Shown: positions 9,562 through 18,587, numbered from the stretch's first letter. The stretch is 64,000 nucleotides of DNA from Pseudomonas fluorescens HK44 (GCF_000217955.3 NZ_AFOY02000018.1:1-64000); one strand, 5' to 3'. Made by a program: numbers and translations. Notes: generated from the letters alone by a model not told the origin.

Positions 9562-11019
9562 TCAGAGCAGCACCACGTCGTATTGTTCCTGGGAGTACAT
9601 GGTTTCGACCTGAAAACGAATGGTTCGCCCGATAAAACCTTCAAGTTCCGCGACATTACCCGACTCTTCGTCAAGCAACCGGTCAACCACTTTCTGGTTA
9701 GCCAGTACACGATAGCCTTCAGCCTGATAGGCGCGAGCTTCACGCAGAATCTCCCGGAAGATTTCATAACACACGGTTTCCGGGGTCTTGAGCTTGCCAC
9801 GGCCCTGGCAACTGCTGCACGGTTCGCAGAGCACTTGCTCAAGACTTTCGCGCGTGCGCTTGCGCGTCATCTGTACCAGGCCCAACTCGGTGATACCGAT
9901 GATGTTGGTCTTGGCGTGATCGCGCTCCAGCTGTTTCTCCAGCGTACGCAGCACCTGGCGCTGATGTTCCTCATCTTCCATGTCGATGAAATCGATGATG
10001 ATGATCCCGCCCAGATTGCGCAGGCGCAACTGCCGGGCAATCGCGGTGGCCGCTTCCAGGTTGGTTTTGAAGATGGTTTCTTCAAGATTGCGGTGCCCGA
10101 CAAAAGCGCCCGTGTTCACATCGATGGTGCTCATGGCCTCTGCCGGATCGACCACCAGATAGCCGCCGGACTTGAGCGGCACTTTGCGCTCCAGGGCCTT
10201 TTGAATTTCATCCTCGACGCCATACAGATCGAAAATCGGCCGCTCGCCCGGGTAGTGCTCCAGACGGTCAGCGATTTCCGGCATCAGTTCGGCAACGAAC
10301 TGCGTGGTTTTCTGGAAGGTTTCCCGCGAGTCGATGCGGATTTTCTCGATCTTCGGGCTGACCAGATCGCGCAAGGTGCGCAGGGCCAGGCCGAGGTCTT
10401 CGTAGATTACATTCGGTGCGCTGACGGTCTTGATCTGCGTGCCAATCTGATCCCAGAGGCGGCGCAGGTAGCGAATGTCCATCAGGATCTCATCGGCACC
10501 GGCGCCTTCAGCCGCGGTGCGCAGAATAAAACCGCCGGCCTCCTTGATGCCTTCCTTCGCGACACAATCGGTGACCACTTGCTTGAGGCGTTCGCGCTCG
10601 GTTTCATCCTCGATTTTCAGCGAAATACCGACGTGAGCCGTGCGCGGCATGTACACCAGATACCGCGACGGAATCGACAGCTGGGTCGTCAGCCGCGCGC
10701 CCTTGGAGCCGATCGGATCCTTGGTGACCTGCACCACCAGGCTCTGGCCTTCATGCACCAGTGCGCTGATGCTTTCCACTGCCGGGCCTTCACGCTGGGA
10801 GATTTCCGAGGCGTGGATAAAGGCTGCCCGGTCCAGACCGATATCGACGAACGCCGCCTGCATGCCTGGCAGAACGCGAACGACCTTGCCTTTATAAATG
10901 TTGCCGACAATCCCGCGACGCTGGGTGCGCTCGACATGAACCTCTTGCAGGACACCGTTTTCGACCACCGCCACACGCGATTCCATCGGCGTGATGTTGA
11001 TCAGAATCTCTTCACTCAT
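9562..11019 (-). CDS. rng: Ribonuclease G
   Basis: RNase G is the cytoplasmic endoribonuclease that trims the 5' end of 16S rRNA and cleaves some mRNAs. The 485-residue product has an S1 domain at about 35-125 (GNIYKGKVVRVLPGMQAAFV), the catalytic RNase E/G domain with metal-binding aspartates in TIDVNTGAFVG and GIIIIDFIDM, and the zinc-link cysteines in CEPCSSCQGRGKLKT. It lacks the long C-terminal scaffold of RNase E, which fixes the identity as Rng. The start MSEEILIN at 11019 has GAGACC upstream and matches the family; an in-frame codon 27 bases earlier is less likely. It lies between maf and yhdP. Confidence 0.96.
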   Translation of the reverse strand: MSEEILINITPMESRVAVVENGVLQEVHVERTQRRGIVGNIYKGKVVRVLPGMQAAFVDIGLDRAAFIHASEISQREGPAVESISALVHEGQSLVVQVTKDPIGSKGARLTTQLSIPSRYLVYMPRTAHVGISLKIEDETERERLKQVVTDCVAKEGIKEAGGFILRTAAEGAGADEILMDIRYLRRLWDQIGTQIKTVSAPNVIYEDLGLALRTLRDLVSPKIEKIRIDSRETFQKTTQFVAELMPEIADRLEHYPGERPIFDLYGVEDEIQKALERKVPLKSGGYLVVDPAEAMSTIDVNTGAFVGHRNLEETIFKTNLEAATAIARQLRLRNLGGIIIIDFIDMEDEEHQRQVLRTLEKQLERDHAKTNIIGITELGLVQMTRKRTRESLEQVLCEPCSSCQGRGKLKTPETVCYEIFREILREARAYQAEGYRVLANQKVVDRLLDEESGNVAELEGFIGRTIRFQVETMYSQEQYDVVLL

Positions 11020-11064
11020 GGCAAGGTCTCGTTCAGGCATATTCACGATTATGGCCGCATCAAG

Positions 11065-11682
11065 TCAGTACGGCGCTTGGCGCGCGATATGGTTTTGCCA
11101 ACAGGGTATGCCGAAATGGCCGAGCAGTTCCGCGGTTTCGCACAGCGGCAGGCCAACCACGGCAGAGTAACTGCCGTTGAGTGCCGCGACAAATACCGCG
11201 CCAAGGCCCTGAATTCCGTAGCCGCCAGCCTTGTCTCGTGGCTCGCCGCTAGCCCAGTAGGCCGCTGCTTCTTTATGACTGATGAAGCGAAAACGTACCA
11301 GACTGCGCACCACGCGTGATTCGCAATATTGGCCATCAAGCACGGCGATGGCGGTCAGCACTTCATGTTCACGCCCCGACAGGCTCATCAACATGCTCAG
11401 CCCTTGCGCTTCGTCGAGCGGTTTGCCAAGAATCTGCCCATCGAGCACCACGGCCGTATCGGCACCCAGCACACAAATGGGCGCACCCGGCTGGTTGAGC
11501 GCCAGCAGCGCACGACCGGCCTCGGCCTTGTCGCGCGCCAGACGCTCGACATAGGCCGCTGGGGACTCGTTAGTCAGAGGGGTTTCATCGATGTCCGCGC
11601 TGATGGCGGTGAACGGCACGCCGATCTGCGTGAGCAGTTCACGCCGACGCGGCGAGCCTGAGGCGAGGTATAGCGGATTCAT
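11065..11682 (-). CDS. maf: Maf family nucleotide pyrophosphatase (dTTP/UTP type)
   Basis: Maf proteins are house-cleaning nucleoside triphosphate pyrophosphatases. This 205-residue protein begins with the signature LYLASGSPRRRELL, carries the catalytic region VLGADTAVVLDGQILGKP, and has DKAGGYGIQG and SYSAVVGLPL near the C-terminus, which favours the YhdE-like dTTP/UTP subgroup. The ATG at 11682 is preceded by GGGAGA at good spacing; a TTG one codon earlier is not needed. It stands between mreD and rng, the classic order mreBCD-maf-rng. Confidence 0.95.
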   Translation of the reverse strand: MNPLYLASGSPRRRELLTQIGVPFTAISADIDETPLTNESPAAYVERLARDKAEAGRALLALNQPGAPICVLGADTAVVLDGQILGKPLDEAQGLSMLMSLSGREHEVLTAIAVLDGQYCESRVVRSLVRFRFISHKEAAAYWASGEPRDKAGGYGIQGLGAVFVAALNGSYSAVVGLPLCETAELLGHFGIPCWQNHIARQAPY

Positions 11683-11729
11683 CAAGACATCTCCCTGTCG
11701 AGGTGCGGGCTAATGCCTGACCGAATAAA

Positions 11730-12212
11730 TTAATTGATTTTGTAGCGGCGGCTCAACCCACGCAATCCGAAGCTGACCCAGGGCCAGAGCAAGGCGCTGA
11801 TCAGTGCAGGCAAAAGTACGGCCAGCGTCTGACGATTACCGGTCAAGGCGCTAAGCCACAATTGCAGCAGTTGTGCGAGCCCCAGGATCACCAGGATCAC
11901 CAGGCTTTGCTGCCACATCGGAAACATCCGCAAACGCGGTCGCAGCGTCATGATCAAAAAGGTGATCAGGGTCAGAATCAGCGCGTTGTGTCCCAGCAAG
12001 GTTCCGAACAGCACGTCTTGCGCCATGCCCAGACACCAGGCCGTGAGCATCCCGACTTTCTGCGGCACTTCCAATGCCCAATACGCCAACGGTAGCGCGA
12101 GGAACATCGGACGTAAAATCTCGACGTGCGGGAACGGTACGATACTGAGCAACAAGCCGATGACAAACGTCAGCCAGATCATCCAGCCATTACGAGAGCG
12201 GGTACTGGCCAT
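11730..12212 (-). CDS. mreD: Rod shape-determining protein MreD
   Basis: MreD is an inner-membrane component of the elongasome that links MreB and MreC to peptidoglycan synthesis. The 160-residue product is almost entirely hydrophobic, with about five membrane segments (for example WLTFVIGLLLSIVPF and ALILTLITFLIMTL), and has family motifs ILRPMFLALPLAYWAL and AQDVLFGTLLG. Its ATG overlaps the mreC stop by one base (TAATG), implying translational coupling. Length is normal. Confidence 0.96.
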   Translation of the reverse strand: MASTRSRNGWMIWLTFVIGLLLSIVPFPHVEILRPMFLALPLAYWALEVPQKVGMLTAWCLGMAQDVLFGTLLGHNALILTLITFLIMTLRPRLRMFPMWQQSLVILVILGLAQLLQLWLSALTGNRQTLAVLLPALISALLWPWVSFGLRGLSRRYKIN

Positions 12213-13333
12213 TATTCTCTACCCTGAGTGGTGGCTTCAGGCGCCGCGGCAGGCGGTTTGGCCGCCGGCTTGACCACCGCTGCCGGTTTGACCGCTGCGG
12301 AATGCGCAGCAGGCTTGGCCGGGGTCGAAGGTTTGCTCACAGGCTTGGCCGCCGCGGGTGTTGCCGTTGCAGGCGCAACTGCCGTGGCGGCGGGCGCCGG
12401 GGCAACTGTGGCGGCAGGTTTTGGCACGGTGGCTGGCACGATTGCCGCACCGCCAGGGTGCTGCTCCGCATCCTGGGCCTGAGCGGCTTCGTTGGCGCGC
12501 TCTTCCGGGGTGCGGCTATCGCTGAACACCAGCAACATGTATCGACTGCGGTTGAGCGCCGCGGTCGGCACCGCACGCACGATGGCGAACGGCTGGCCGG
12601 AATCGTGGATCACTTCCTTGACGGTCGCCACCGGGTAACCGGCCGGGAAGCGCTGGCCGAGACCGGAACTCACCAGCAGGTCGCCTTCTTTAATGTCAGC
12701 CGTGTCCGCCACGTGACGCAACTCCAGACGTTCCGGGTTGCCGGTGCCACTGGCAATCGCCCGCAGACCGTTACGGTTCACTTGCACAGGAATGCTGTGG
12801 GTCGTGTCGGTCAGCAGCAACACCCGCGAGGTGTAGGGCATCAGCTCGACCACCTGCCCCATCAGACCACGGGCATCGAGCACCGGTTGGCCGAGTACCA
12901 CACCGTCGCGCTCGCCTTTGTTGATGATGATGCGATGGGTGAACGGGTTGGGATCGACGCCGATCAACTCGGCCACTTCAACCTTCTCGTTAACCAGCGC
13001 CGACGAGTTGAGCAACTCGCGCAGCCGAACGTTCTGCTCGGTCAAGGCCGCAAGCTTTTGCATGCGCCCCTGCAGCAGCAGGTTTTCAGTCTTGAGTTTT
13101 TCGTTTTCGGCGACCAGCTCGGTACGGCTGCCAAACTGACTGCTCACACCCTCCCACAACCGCTCCGGCAGGTCAGTGATCCAATAGGCGTCCATCAAGA
13201 CCAGCGACATCTGACTGCGCGCAGGCTTGAGCACTTCAAAACGGGCATCGACCACCATCAGCGCGACCGATAGCACGGCCAGCACCAGAAAGCGCACGCC
13301 CATTGAGGGGCCTTTGGCGAAAAGCGGTTTAAT
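12212..13333 (-). CDS. mreC: Rod shape-determining protein MreC, apparent ATT start
   Basis: MreC is a bitopic protein that joins MreB to the periplasmic cell-wall machinery. After the first ATG (13303) come one membrane segment (FLVLAVLSVALMVVDARF), a coiled coil (LVAENEKLKTENLLLQGRMQ) and the double beta-barrel core (VDPNPFTHRIIINKGERDGV). A low-complexity Ala/Pro/Lys tail of about 85 residues follows. Starting at ATG 13303 would leave no room for the conserved N-terminus and has no ribosome binding site. Ten codons upstream, an ATT at 13333 follows a strong GGAGGAG and adds KPLFAKGPS, matching the known E. coli N-terminus MKPIFSRGPS. I therefore place the start at ATT. The gene overlaps mreD by one base. 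Confidence 0.9.
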   Translation of the reverse strand: MKPLFAKGPSMGVRFLVLAVLSVALMVVDARFEVLKPARSQMSLVLMDAYWITDLPERLWEGVSSQFGSRTELVAENEKLKTENLLLQGRMQKLAALTEQNVRLRELLNSSALVNEKVEVAELIGVDPNPFTHRIIINKGERDGVVLGQPVLDARGLMGQVVELMPYTSRVLLLTDTTHSIPVQVNRNGLRAIASGTGNPERLELRHVADTADIKEGDLLVSSGLGQRFPAGYPVATVKEVIHDSGQPFAIVRAVPTAALNRSRYMLLVFSDSRTPEERANEAAQAQDAEQHPGGAAIVPATVPKPAATVAPAPAATAVAPATATPAAAKPVSKPSTPAKPAAHSAAVKPAAVVKPAAKPPAAAPEATTQGRE

Positions 13334-13418
13334 AAGCCGCTCCTCCCAGGCAAATGTTCTCTTTATTCATACGCCATCAAACCGGCCTGGATGCAGACTG
13401 ACAGAAGATAAACGCCAA

Positions 13419-13444
13419 CAGGCAGCACTGCAAAGTGCTGCCTG
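13419..13444. other. Stem-loop between mreB and mreC
   Basis: A near-perfect hairpin (CAGGCAGCACT / AGTGCTGCCTG with loop GCAA) lies in the gap between the mreB stop and the mreC ribosome binding site. There is no T-run, so it is more likely a processing or stability element or a weak attenuator than a full terminator. Confidence 0.5.
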
Positions 13445-13476
13445 CGCGCGGAACAGCATAGAAGCATCCGGCGAAA

Positions 13477-14514
13477 TTATTCGCTGGAGAGCAGGTCCAT
13501 GGTGTGTTTATCCATCATTTCCAATGCACGGCCACCGCCGCGAGCAACGCAGGTCAGCGGGTCTTCGGCGACAATCACCGGCAGACCGGTTTCCTGGGCC
13601 AGCAACTTGTCGAGGTCACGCAGCAAGGCGCCACCACCGGTCAGGACCAGGCCACGCTCGGCGATATCCGACGCCAGTTCCGGCGGCGATTGCTCCAGCG
13701 CGCTTTTCACGGCCTGAACGATGGTTGCCAGGGACTCTTGCAGAGCTTCCAGCACTTCATTGGAGTTCAGGGTGAATGCGCGTGGAACGCCTTCAGCCAG
13801 GTTACGGCCGCGAACATCGACTTCGCGAACTTCACCGCCCGGGTAGGCCGTACCGATTTCCTGTTTGATGCGCTCGGCGGTGGATTCGCCGATCAGGCTG
13901 CCGTAGTTGCGACGCACGTAAGTGATGATCGCTTCGTCGAAGCGGTCGCCGCCAACCCGTACGGATTCGGCGTAAACCACACCGTTCAGGGAGATCAGTG
14001 CGATTTCAGTGGTACCACCACCGATATCGACGACCATCGAACCGCGCGCTTCTTCTACCGGCAGGCCGGCACCGATCGCAGCGGCCATTGGCTCTTCGAT
14101 CAGGAATACTTCACGGGCACCGGCACCCAGCGCCGATTCGCGGATGGCACGACGCTCAACCTGAGTGGATTTGCATGGAACGCAGATCAGCACACGAGGG
14201 CTAGGCTGCAAAAAGCTGTTCTCGTGAACCTTGTTGATAAAATACTGCAGCATCTTTTCGCAGACGCTGAAGTCGGCAATAACACCGTCCTTCATCGGAC
14301 GAATGGCAGCAATGTTGCCCGGTGTACGGCCGAGCATGCGCTTGGCCTCGGTGCCGACAGCAACGACACTTTTCTGATTACCGTGCGTCCGAATGGCCAC
14401 AACCGATGGTTCATTCAGGACGATACCGCGCTCGCGCACGTAAATAAGGGTGTTGGCAGTGCCCAGGTCAATGGAAAGATCGCTGGAAAACATGCCACGC
14501 AGTTTCTTGAACAT
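13477..14514 (-). CDS. mreB: Rod shape-determining protein MreB (bacterial actin)
   Basis: MreB forms membrane-bound filaments that organise lateral wall synthesis. The 345-residue product has the actin-fold nucleotide motifs: phosphate-1 SIDLGTANTLIYV near residue 18, phosphate-2 MVVDIGGGTTEIALI, and the adenosine motif GLVLTGGGALLRDLD. The N-terminus MFKKLRGMFSSDL is the usual amphipathic membrane-targeting helix. It leads the minus-strand mreBCD-maf-rng-yhdP series and is divergent from gatC. Length and motifs are normal. Confidence 0.98.
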   Translation of the reverse strand: MFKKLRGMFSSDLSIDLGTANTLIYVRERGIVLNEPSVVAIRTHGNQKSVVAVGTEAKRMLGRTPGNIAAIRPMKDGVIADFSVCEKMLQYFINKVHENSFLQPSPRVLICVPCKSTQVERRAIRESALGAGAREVFLIEEPMAAAIGAGLPVEEARGSMVVDIGGGTTEIALISLNGVVYAESVRVGGDRFDEAIITYVRRNYGSLIGESTAERIKQEIGTAYPGGEVREVDVRGRNLAEGVPRAFTLNSNEVLEALQESLATIVQAVKSALEQSPPELASDIAERGLVLTGGGALLRDLDKLLAQETGLPVIVAEDPLTCVARGGGRALEMMDKHTMDLLSSE

Positions 14515-14724
14515 GGGAAAGGGACCCTAGGCAACGCGTGGGTAAAAAAGTGCGGCAAACTCTAACAACGACAGGGATTTTGGGCAAGGCGCCAATATGT
14601 TAAATTGGCCGCTTTTCTGTGCACCAACCCCCACAATCGCGGCCTTATGACCGTAGAAATGCGGTAGTGTTCCGACAATCTAACACACGGACAGCGTCCG
14701 TTCTGTTTTCCACTGGAGAATCCC
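14515..14724. promoter_or_regulatory. Divergent promoter region mreB / gatC
   Basis: The 210-base gap separates two divergent housekeeping genes and must hold both promoters. AT-rich stretches occur around 14590-14620 (AATATGTTAAATTGG). A short palindrome, ACGGACAGCGTCCGT, lies just upstream of the gatC ribosome binding site (CTGGAG). I could not assign exact -35 and -10 boxes. Confidence 0.45.
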
Positions 14725-15012
14725 ATGGCGCTTGAACGCTCCGACGTGGAAAAAATCGCTCATCTGGCCAGCCTTGGCCTTAATGATGCCGATCTTCCAC
14801 ACATCACTTCGGCCCTGAACAGCATTCTCGGGCTGGTCGACGAAATGCAGGCGGTCAATACCGACGGTATCGAGCCTCTGGCCCACCCACTGGAAGCCAG
14901 TCAGCGCCTGCGTGCAGACGTCGTGACCGAGTCCAATCACCGCGAGGCCTATCAGTCCATCGCACCAGCGGTCGAAAACGGCCTGTATCTGGTTCCGAAA
15001 GTCATCGACTAA
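14725..15012 (+). CDS. gatC: Asp/Glu-tRNA amidotransferase subunit GatC
   Basis: GatC is the small subunit that stabilises GatA in the GatCAB amidotransferase, which converts Asp-tRNA(Asn) or Glu-tRNA(Gln) to the amide form. The 95-residue product has the family pattern VEKIAHLASLGL, then VDEMQAVNTDGIEPLAHP and LRADVV. It starts at ATG with CTGGAG upstream and is followed by gatA after 16 bases. Confidence 0.96.
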   Translation: MALERSDVEKIAHLASLGLNDADLPHITSALNSILGLVDEMQAVNTDGIEPLAHPLEASQRLRADVVTESNHREAYQSIAPAVENGLYLVPKVID

Positions 15013-15028
15013 AGGGAAAGAGCCTGCA

Positions 15029-16480
15029 ATGCATCAATTGACTCTGGCCGAGATCGCCCGCGGACTCGCCGACAAAAAGTTTTCTTCCGAAGAGCTGACC
15101 AAAGTGCTGCTGGCGCGTATCGCCCAGCTCGACCCTCAGCTCAACAGTTTCATCAGCCTCACCGAAGACCTGGCGCTCCAGCAGGCGAAAGCCGCTGACG
15201 TACGCCGGGCCAACGGTGAGAGCGGCGCCCTGCTCGGTGCGCCGATCGCTCACAAAGACCTGTTCTGCACCCTGGGCATCCGCACCAGCTGCGGCTCGAA
15301 GATGCTCGACAACTTCAAGGCGCCGTATGACGCCACCGTGGTCGCCAAGCTGGCCGCTGCCGGGGCTGTGACCCTGGGCAAGACCAACATGGACGAATTC
15401 GCCATGGGTTCGGCCAACGAGTCGAGCTACTACGGCGCGGTGAAAAACCCGTGGAACCTGGAGCACGTCCCTGGTGGTTCGTCCGGCGGTTCGGCGGCGG
15501 CCGTTGCCGCTCGTCTGTTGCCAGCAGCGACGGCCACCGACACCGGCGGTTCTATCCGACAGCCGGCCGCCTTCACCAACCTCACCGGCCTGAAACCGAC
15601 GTACGGTCGTGTTTCGCGCTGGGGCATGATCGCTTACGCGTCCAGCCTCGATCAGGGAGGCCCATTGGCGCGCACCGCTGAAGACTGCGCGATCCTGCTG
15701 CAAGGGATGGCCGGTTTCGACCCGAAAGACTCCACCAGCATCGACGAACCCGTGCCGGATTACAGCGCCAGCCTCAACGGTTCGCTGCAAGGCCTGCGCA
15801 TCGGCGTGCCGAAGGAATACTTCAGCGCAGGTCTCGACCCGCGTATCGCCGAGTTGATCCACAACAGCGTCAAGGAGCTGGAAAAGCTCGGCGCGGTGGT
15901 CAAGGAAATCAGCCTGCCGAACATGCAGCACGCGATTCCTGCGTACTACGTGATCGCCCCGGCCGAAGCCTCTTCCAACCTGTCGCGTTTCGACGGCGTG
16001 CGTTTCGGCTATCGCTGCGAAAACCCGAAAGACCTGACCGACCTCTACAAGCGTTCGCGCGGCGAAGGTTTCGGCCCGGAAGTGCAGCGCCGGATCATGG
16101 TCGGTGCCTACGCGCTGTCGGCCGGTTACTACGATGCCTACTACCTGAAGGCGCAAAAAATCCGCCGCCTGGTGAAAAACGATTTCATGGCAGCCTTTAA
16201 TGAAGTCGACATCATCCTCGGCCCGACCACGCCGAACCCGGCCTGGAAACTCGGCGCCAAGAACAGCGACCCGGTCGCTGCGTACCTGGAAGACGTCTAC
16301 ACCATCACCGCCAACCTCGCGGGCCTGCCGGGCCTGTCGATGCCGGCCGGTTTCGTTGATGGTCTGCCGGTTGGCGTGCAATTGCTCGCCCCATATTTCC
16401 AGGAAGGCCGCTTGCTCAACGTTGCGCACCAGTACCAGTTGAACACCGACTGGCACACCCGCACCCCGACAGGCTTCTGA
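15029..16480 (+). CDS. gatA: Asp/Glu-tRNA amidotransferase subunit GatA
   Basis: GatA is the glutaminase subunit of GatCAB and releases ammonia from glutamine. The 483-residue amidase-signature protein has the Ser-cisSer-Lys triad region: Lys76 in APIAHKDLFC, the glycine/serine stretch VPGGSSGGSAAAVAA, and the nucleophile loop ATDTGGSIRQPAAF. The GLKPTYGRVSRWG segment is also conserved. It lies between gatC and gatB with short gaps, forming a three-gene operon. Confidence 0.98.
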   Translation: MHQLTLAEIARGLADKKFSSEELTKVLLARIAQLDPQLNSFISLTEDLALQQAKAADVRRANGESGALLGAPIAHKDLFCTLGIRTSCGSKMLDNFKAPYDATVVAKLAAAGAVTLGKTNMDEFAMGSANESSYYGAVKNPWNLEHVPGGSSGGSAAAVAARLLPAATATDTGGSIRQPAAFTNLTGLKPTYGRVSRWGMIAYASSLDQGGPLARTAEDCAILLQGMAGFDPKDSTSIDEPVPDYSASLNGSLQGLRIGVPKEYFSAGLDPRIAELIHNSVKELEKLGAVVKEISLPNMQHAIPAYYVIAPAEASSNLSRFDGVRFGYRCENPKDLTDLYKRSRGEGFGPEVQRRIMVGAYALSAGYYDAYYLKAQKIRRLVKNDFMAAFNEVDIILGPTTPNPAWKLGAKNSDPVAAYLEDVYTITANLAGLPGLSMPAGFVDGLPVGVQLLAPYFQEGRLLNVAHQYQLNTDWHTRTPTGF

Positions 16481-16490
16481 GGAGAAACAC

Positions 16491-17936
16491 ATGCAATGGG
16501 AAGTCGTGATCGGGCTGGAGATTCATACCCAGCTCGCCACCCAATCGAAGATATTCTCCGGCAGCGCCACCACATTCGGCTCTGAGCCCAATACCCAGGC
16601 CAGCCTGGTAGACCTGGGCATGCCCGGCGTGCTGCCGGTGCTGAACCAGGAAGCGGTGCGCATGGCGGTGATGTTCGGCCTGGCGATTGACGCCGAAATC
16701 GGCCAGCACAACGTGTTCGCCCGCAAGAACTACTTCTATCCGGACCTGCCGAAGGGCTACCAGATCAGCCAGATGGAATTGCCGATCGTCGGCAAGGGCC
16801 ACCTGGACATCCCGCTGGAAGACGGCACGGTCAAACGCGTCGGCATCACCCGCGCGCACCTGGAAGAAGACGCCGGTAAAAGCCTGCACGAAGAATTCAA
16901 CGGCGCCACCGGCATCGACCTGAACCGTGCCGGCACGCCGTTGCTCGAGATCGTTTCCGAACCGGACATGCGCAGCGCCAAGGAAGCCGTGGCCTACGTC
17001 AAGGCGATCCACGCGCTGGTGCGTTATCTGGGCATCTGCGACGGCAACATGGCCGAAGGTTCGCTGCGTTGCGACTGCAACGTGTCGGTCCGTCCAAAAG
17101 GCCAGGTCGAGTTCGGCACGCGCTGCGAGATCAAGAACGTCAACTCGTTCCGTTTCATCGAGAAGGCGATCAACACCGAAGTGCGTCGCCAGATCGAACT
17201 GATCGAAGATGGCGGCAAGGTGATCCAGCAGACGCGCCTGTACGACCCGAACAAAGACGAAACCCGCGCCATGCGCAGCAAAGAGGAAGCCAACGACTAC
17301 CGTTACTTCCCCGATCCGGACCTGTTGCCGGTGGTCATCGAGGACTCGTTCCTCAATGACATCCGCGCCACCCTGCCGGAACTGCCACCGCAAAAACGCG
17401 AGCGCTTCCAGGAGCAGTTCGGCCTGTCGGTCTACGATGCCAGCGTATTGGCCTCGAGCCGCGAGCAGGCGGACTACTTCGAAAAAGTCGTGAGCATCGC
17501 CGGTGACGCCAAACTGGCGGCCAACTGGGTCATGGTCGAGCTGGGCAGCCTGTTGAACAAGCAAGGCCTGGAAATCGACGAAGCCCCAGTCTCGGCCGAA
17601 CAGTTGGGCGGCATGCTGTTGCGTATCAAGGACAACACCATCTCCGGCAAAATCGCCAAGACCGTGTTCGAAGCCATGGCCAACGGCGAAGGCAGCGCAG
17701 ACGAGATCATCGACAAGCGCGGCTTGAAGCAGGTCACCGACAGCGGCGCAATTTCGGCCGTACTCGATGAAATGCTCGCAGCCAACGCCGAACAGGTTGA
17801 ACAGTACCGCGCGGCAGACGAAGCCAAACGCGGCAAGATGTTCGGCTTCTTCGTCGGCCAGGCAATGAAAGCCTCCAAAGGCAAAGCCAACCCGCAACAG
17901 GTCAACGAACTGCTGAAAAGCAAGCTCGAGGGCTGA
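16491..17936 (+). CDS. gatB: Asp/Glu-tRNA amidotransferase subunit GatB
   Basis: GatB is the kinase/transamidase subunit that phosphorylates the misacylated tRNA and accepts ammonia. The 481-residue protein starts with EVVIGLEIHTQLAT and carries the cradle-domain motifs FARKNYFYPDLPKGYQIS, GTPLLEIVSEPDM and RCDCNVSVRP. It ends with the helical YqeY-like tail (about residues 410-481) that binds tRNA. It follows gatA by ten bases. A stem-loop (17945-17967) and a REP cluster lie downstream. Confidence 0.98.
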   Translation: MQWEVVIGLEIHTQLATQSKIFSGSATTFGSEPNTQASLVDLGMPGVLPVLNQEAVRMAVMFGLAIDAEIGQHNVFARKNYFYPDLPKGYQISQMELPIVGKGHLDIPLEDGTVKRVGITRAHLEEDAGKSLHEEFNGATGIDLNRAGTPLLEIVSEPDMRSAKEAVAYVKAIHALVRYLGICDGNMAEGSLRCDCNVSVRPKGQVEFGTRCEIKNVNSFRFIEKAINTEVRRQIELIEDGGKVIQQTRLYDPNKDETRAMRSKEEANDYRYFPDPDLLPVVIEDSFLNDIRATLPELPPQKRERFQEQFGLSVYDASVLASSREQADYFEKVVSIAGDAKLAANWVMVELGSLLNKQGLEIDEAPVSAEQLGGMLLRIKDNTISGKIAKTVFEAMANGEGSADEIIDKRGLKQVTDSGAISAVLDEMLAANAEQVEQYRAADEAKRGKMFGFFVGQAMKASKGKANPQQVNELLKSKLEG

Positions 17937-17944
17937 CCGCAATG

Positions 17945-17967
17945 GAGCCAGATTTAAAGCCTGGCTC
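17945..17967 (+). terminator. Stem-loop after gatB, possible terminator
   Basis: GAGCCAG and CTGGCTC form a short stem eight bases after the gatB stop. No clear T-run follows, so termination strength is uncertain; the adjacent REP doublet may add 3'-end structure. Confidence 0.45.
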
Positions 17968-17974
17968 ACCCTCC

Positions 17975-18142
17975 TGTGGGAGCGAGCTTGTTGTGGCGAG
18001 CGGGCTTGCCCGCGCTGGGTTGCGAAGCAGCCCCAAAACCTGGATTGCGGTTGTATCTGACAAACCGCGACATCAAGTTTCGGGACTGCTGTGCAGTCCA
18101 ACAGGGGCAAGCCCCCTCGCCACAACAGGCTCGCTCCCACAA
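17975..18142. repeat. REPIN: inverted pair of REP-type palindromes
   Basis: Two long arms read TGTGGGAGCGAGC...TTGTGGCGAGCGGGCTTG on the left and their near-exact reverse complement on the right (ending GCTCGCTCCCACAA). Each arm is about 38 bases with few mismatches. The spacer holds a further small hairpin (GGACTGC...GCAGTCC). This is the typical REP doublet of fluorescent pseudomonads. It occupies the whole gap between gatB and the RlpA-like gene. Confidence 0.85.
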
Positions 18143-18162
18143 TTGTTTTGGGGACACCGTTA

Positions 18163-18537
18163 ATGAAACGTCTACTTGGCGCGTGCGCCCTGCTCTCTCT
18201 GCTGGCCGGTTGCGCCAGCACGGATGTCATCGATCCACACGGCTACGACAAGACCGGCGTGGCCTCGTACTACGGCGCCAAACACCAGGGTAAACGGACC
18301 GCCAGTGGCGAGCGTTTCAACGCCAATTCCCTGACCGCTGCCCATCGCCAGTTGCCATTTGGTACACGGGTGAAGGTCACTAACCTCAATAACGATAAAT
18401 CCTGTGTCGTGCGTATCAACGATCGCGGACCGCACACCCGCGGGCGCCTGATCGATCTGTCTCGCGAAGCGGCCCAGCGGTTGGGCATGCTGGGCAGTGG
18501 CACTGCGCGGGTTCGCGTGCAATCGCTCGACAACTGA
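18163..18537 (+). CDS. RlpA-like septal ring lipoprotein (double-psi beta-barrel)
   Basis: A 124-residue lipoprotein. The signal peptide ends in a lipobox (LLSLLAGCAS, Cys at about residue 18), followed by one RlpA-type double-psi beta-barrel: VASYYGAKHQGKRTASGERF, LPFGTRVKVTNL and VVRINDRGPHTRGRLIDLS. The conserved catalytic-type His and Asp of lytic RlpA proteins appear in AAHRQLPFGT and NDRGPH. RlpA of P. aeruginosa cleaves naked glycan strands at the septum. This protein lacks the SPOR domain of full RlpA, so it is a short paralogue, and activity is inferred. A homologue follows gatB in other pseudomonads. Confidence 0.85.
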   Translation: MKRLLGACALLSLLAGCASTDVIDPHGYDKTGVASYYGAKHQGKRTASGERFNANSLTAAHRQLPFGTRVKVTNLNNDKSCVVRINDRGPHTRGRLIDLSREAAQRLGMLGSGTARVRVQSLDN

Positions 18538-18587
18538 CAGACGGAGCCCAGGCCATTTTCGGACTTGCCGATTTACCACTGCTCAGC

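Noticed and set aside
17937..18162. CRISPR-like array of repeats
   Set aside because: The repeats are inverted pairs with internal palindromes, not regularly spaced direct repeats; they are REPs, and no cas gene is present.
16416..18230. 604-codon open frame antisense to gatB, and similar long antisense frames over the dpp, mre and pmbA/tldD genes
   Set aside because: They mirror conserved genes codon for codon and show no ribosome binding sites or recognisable motifs.
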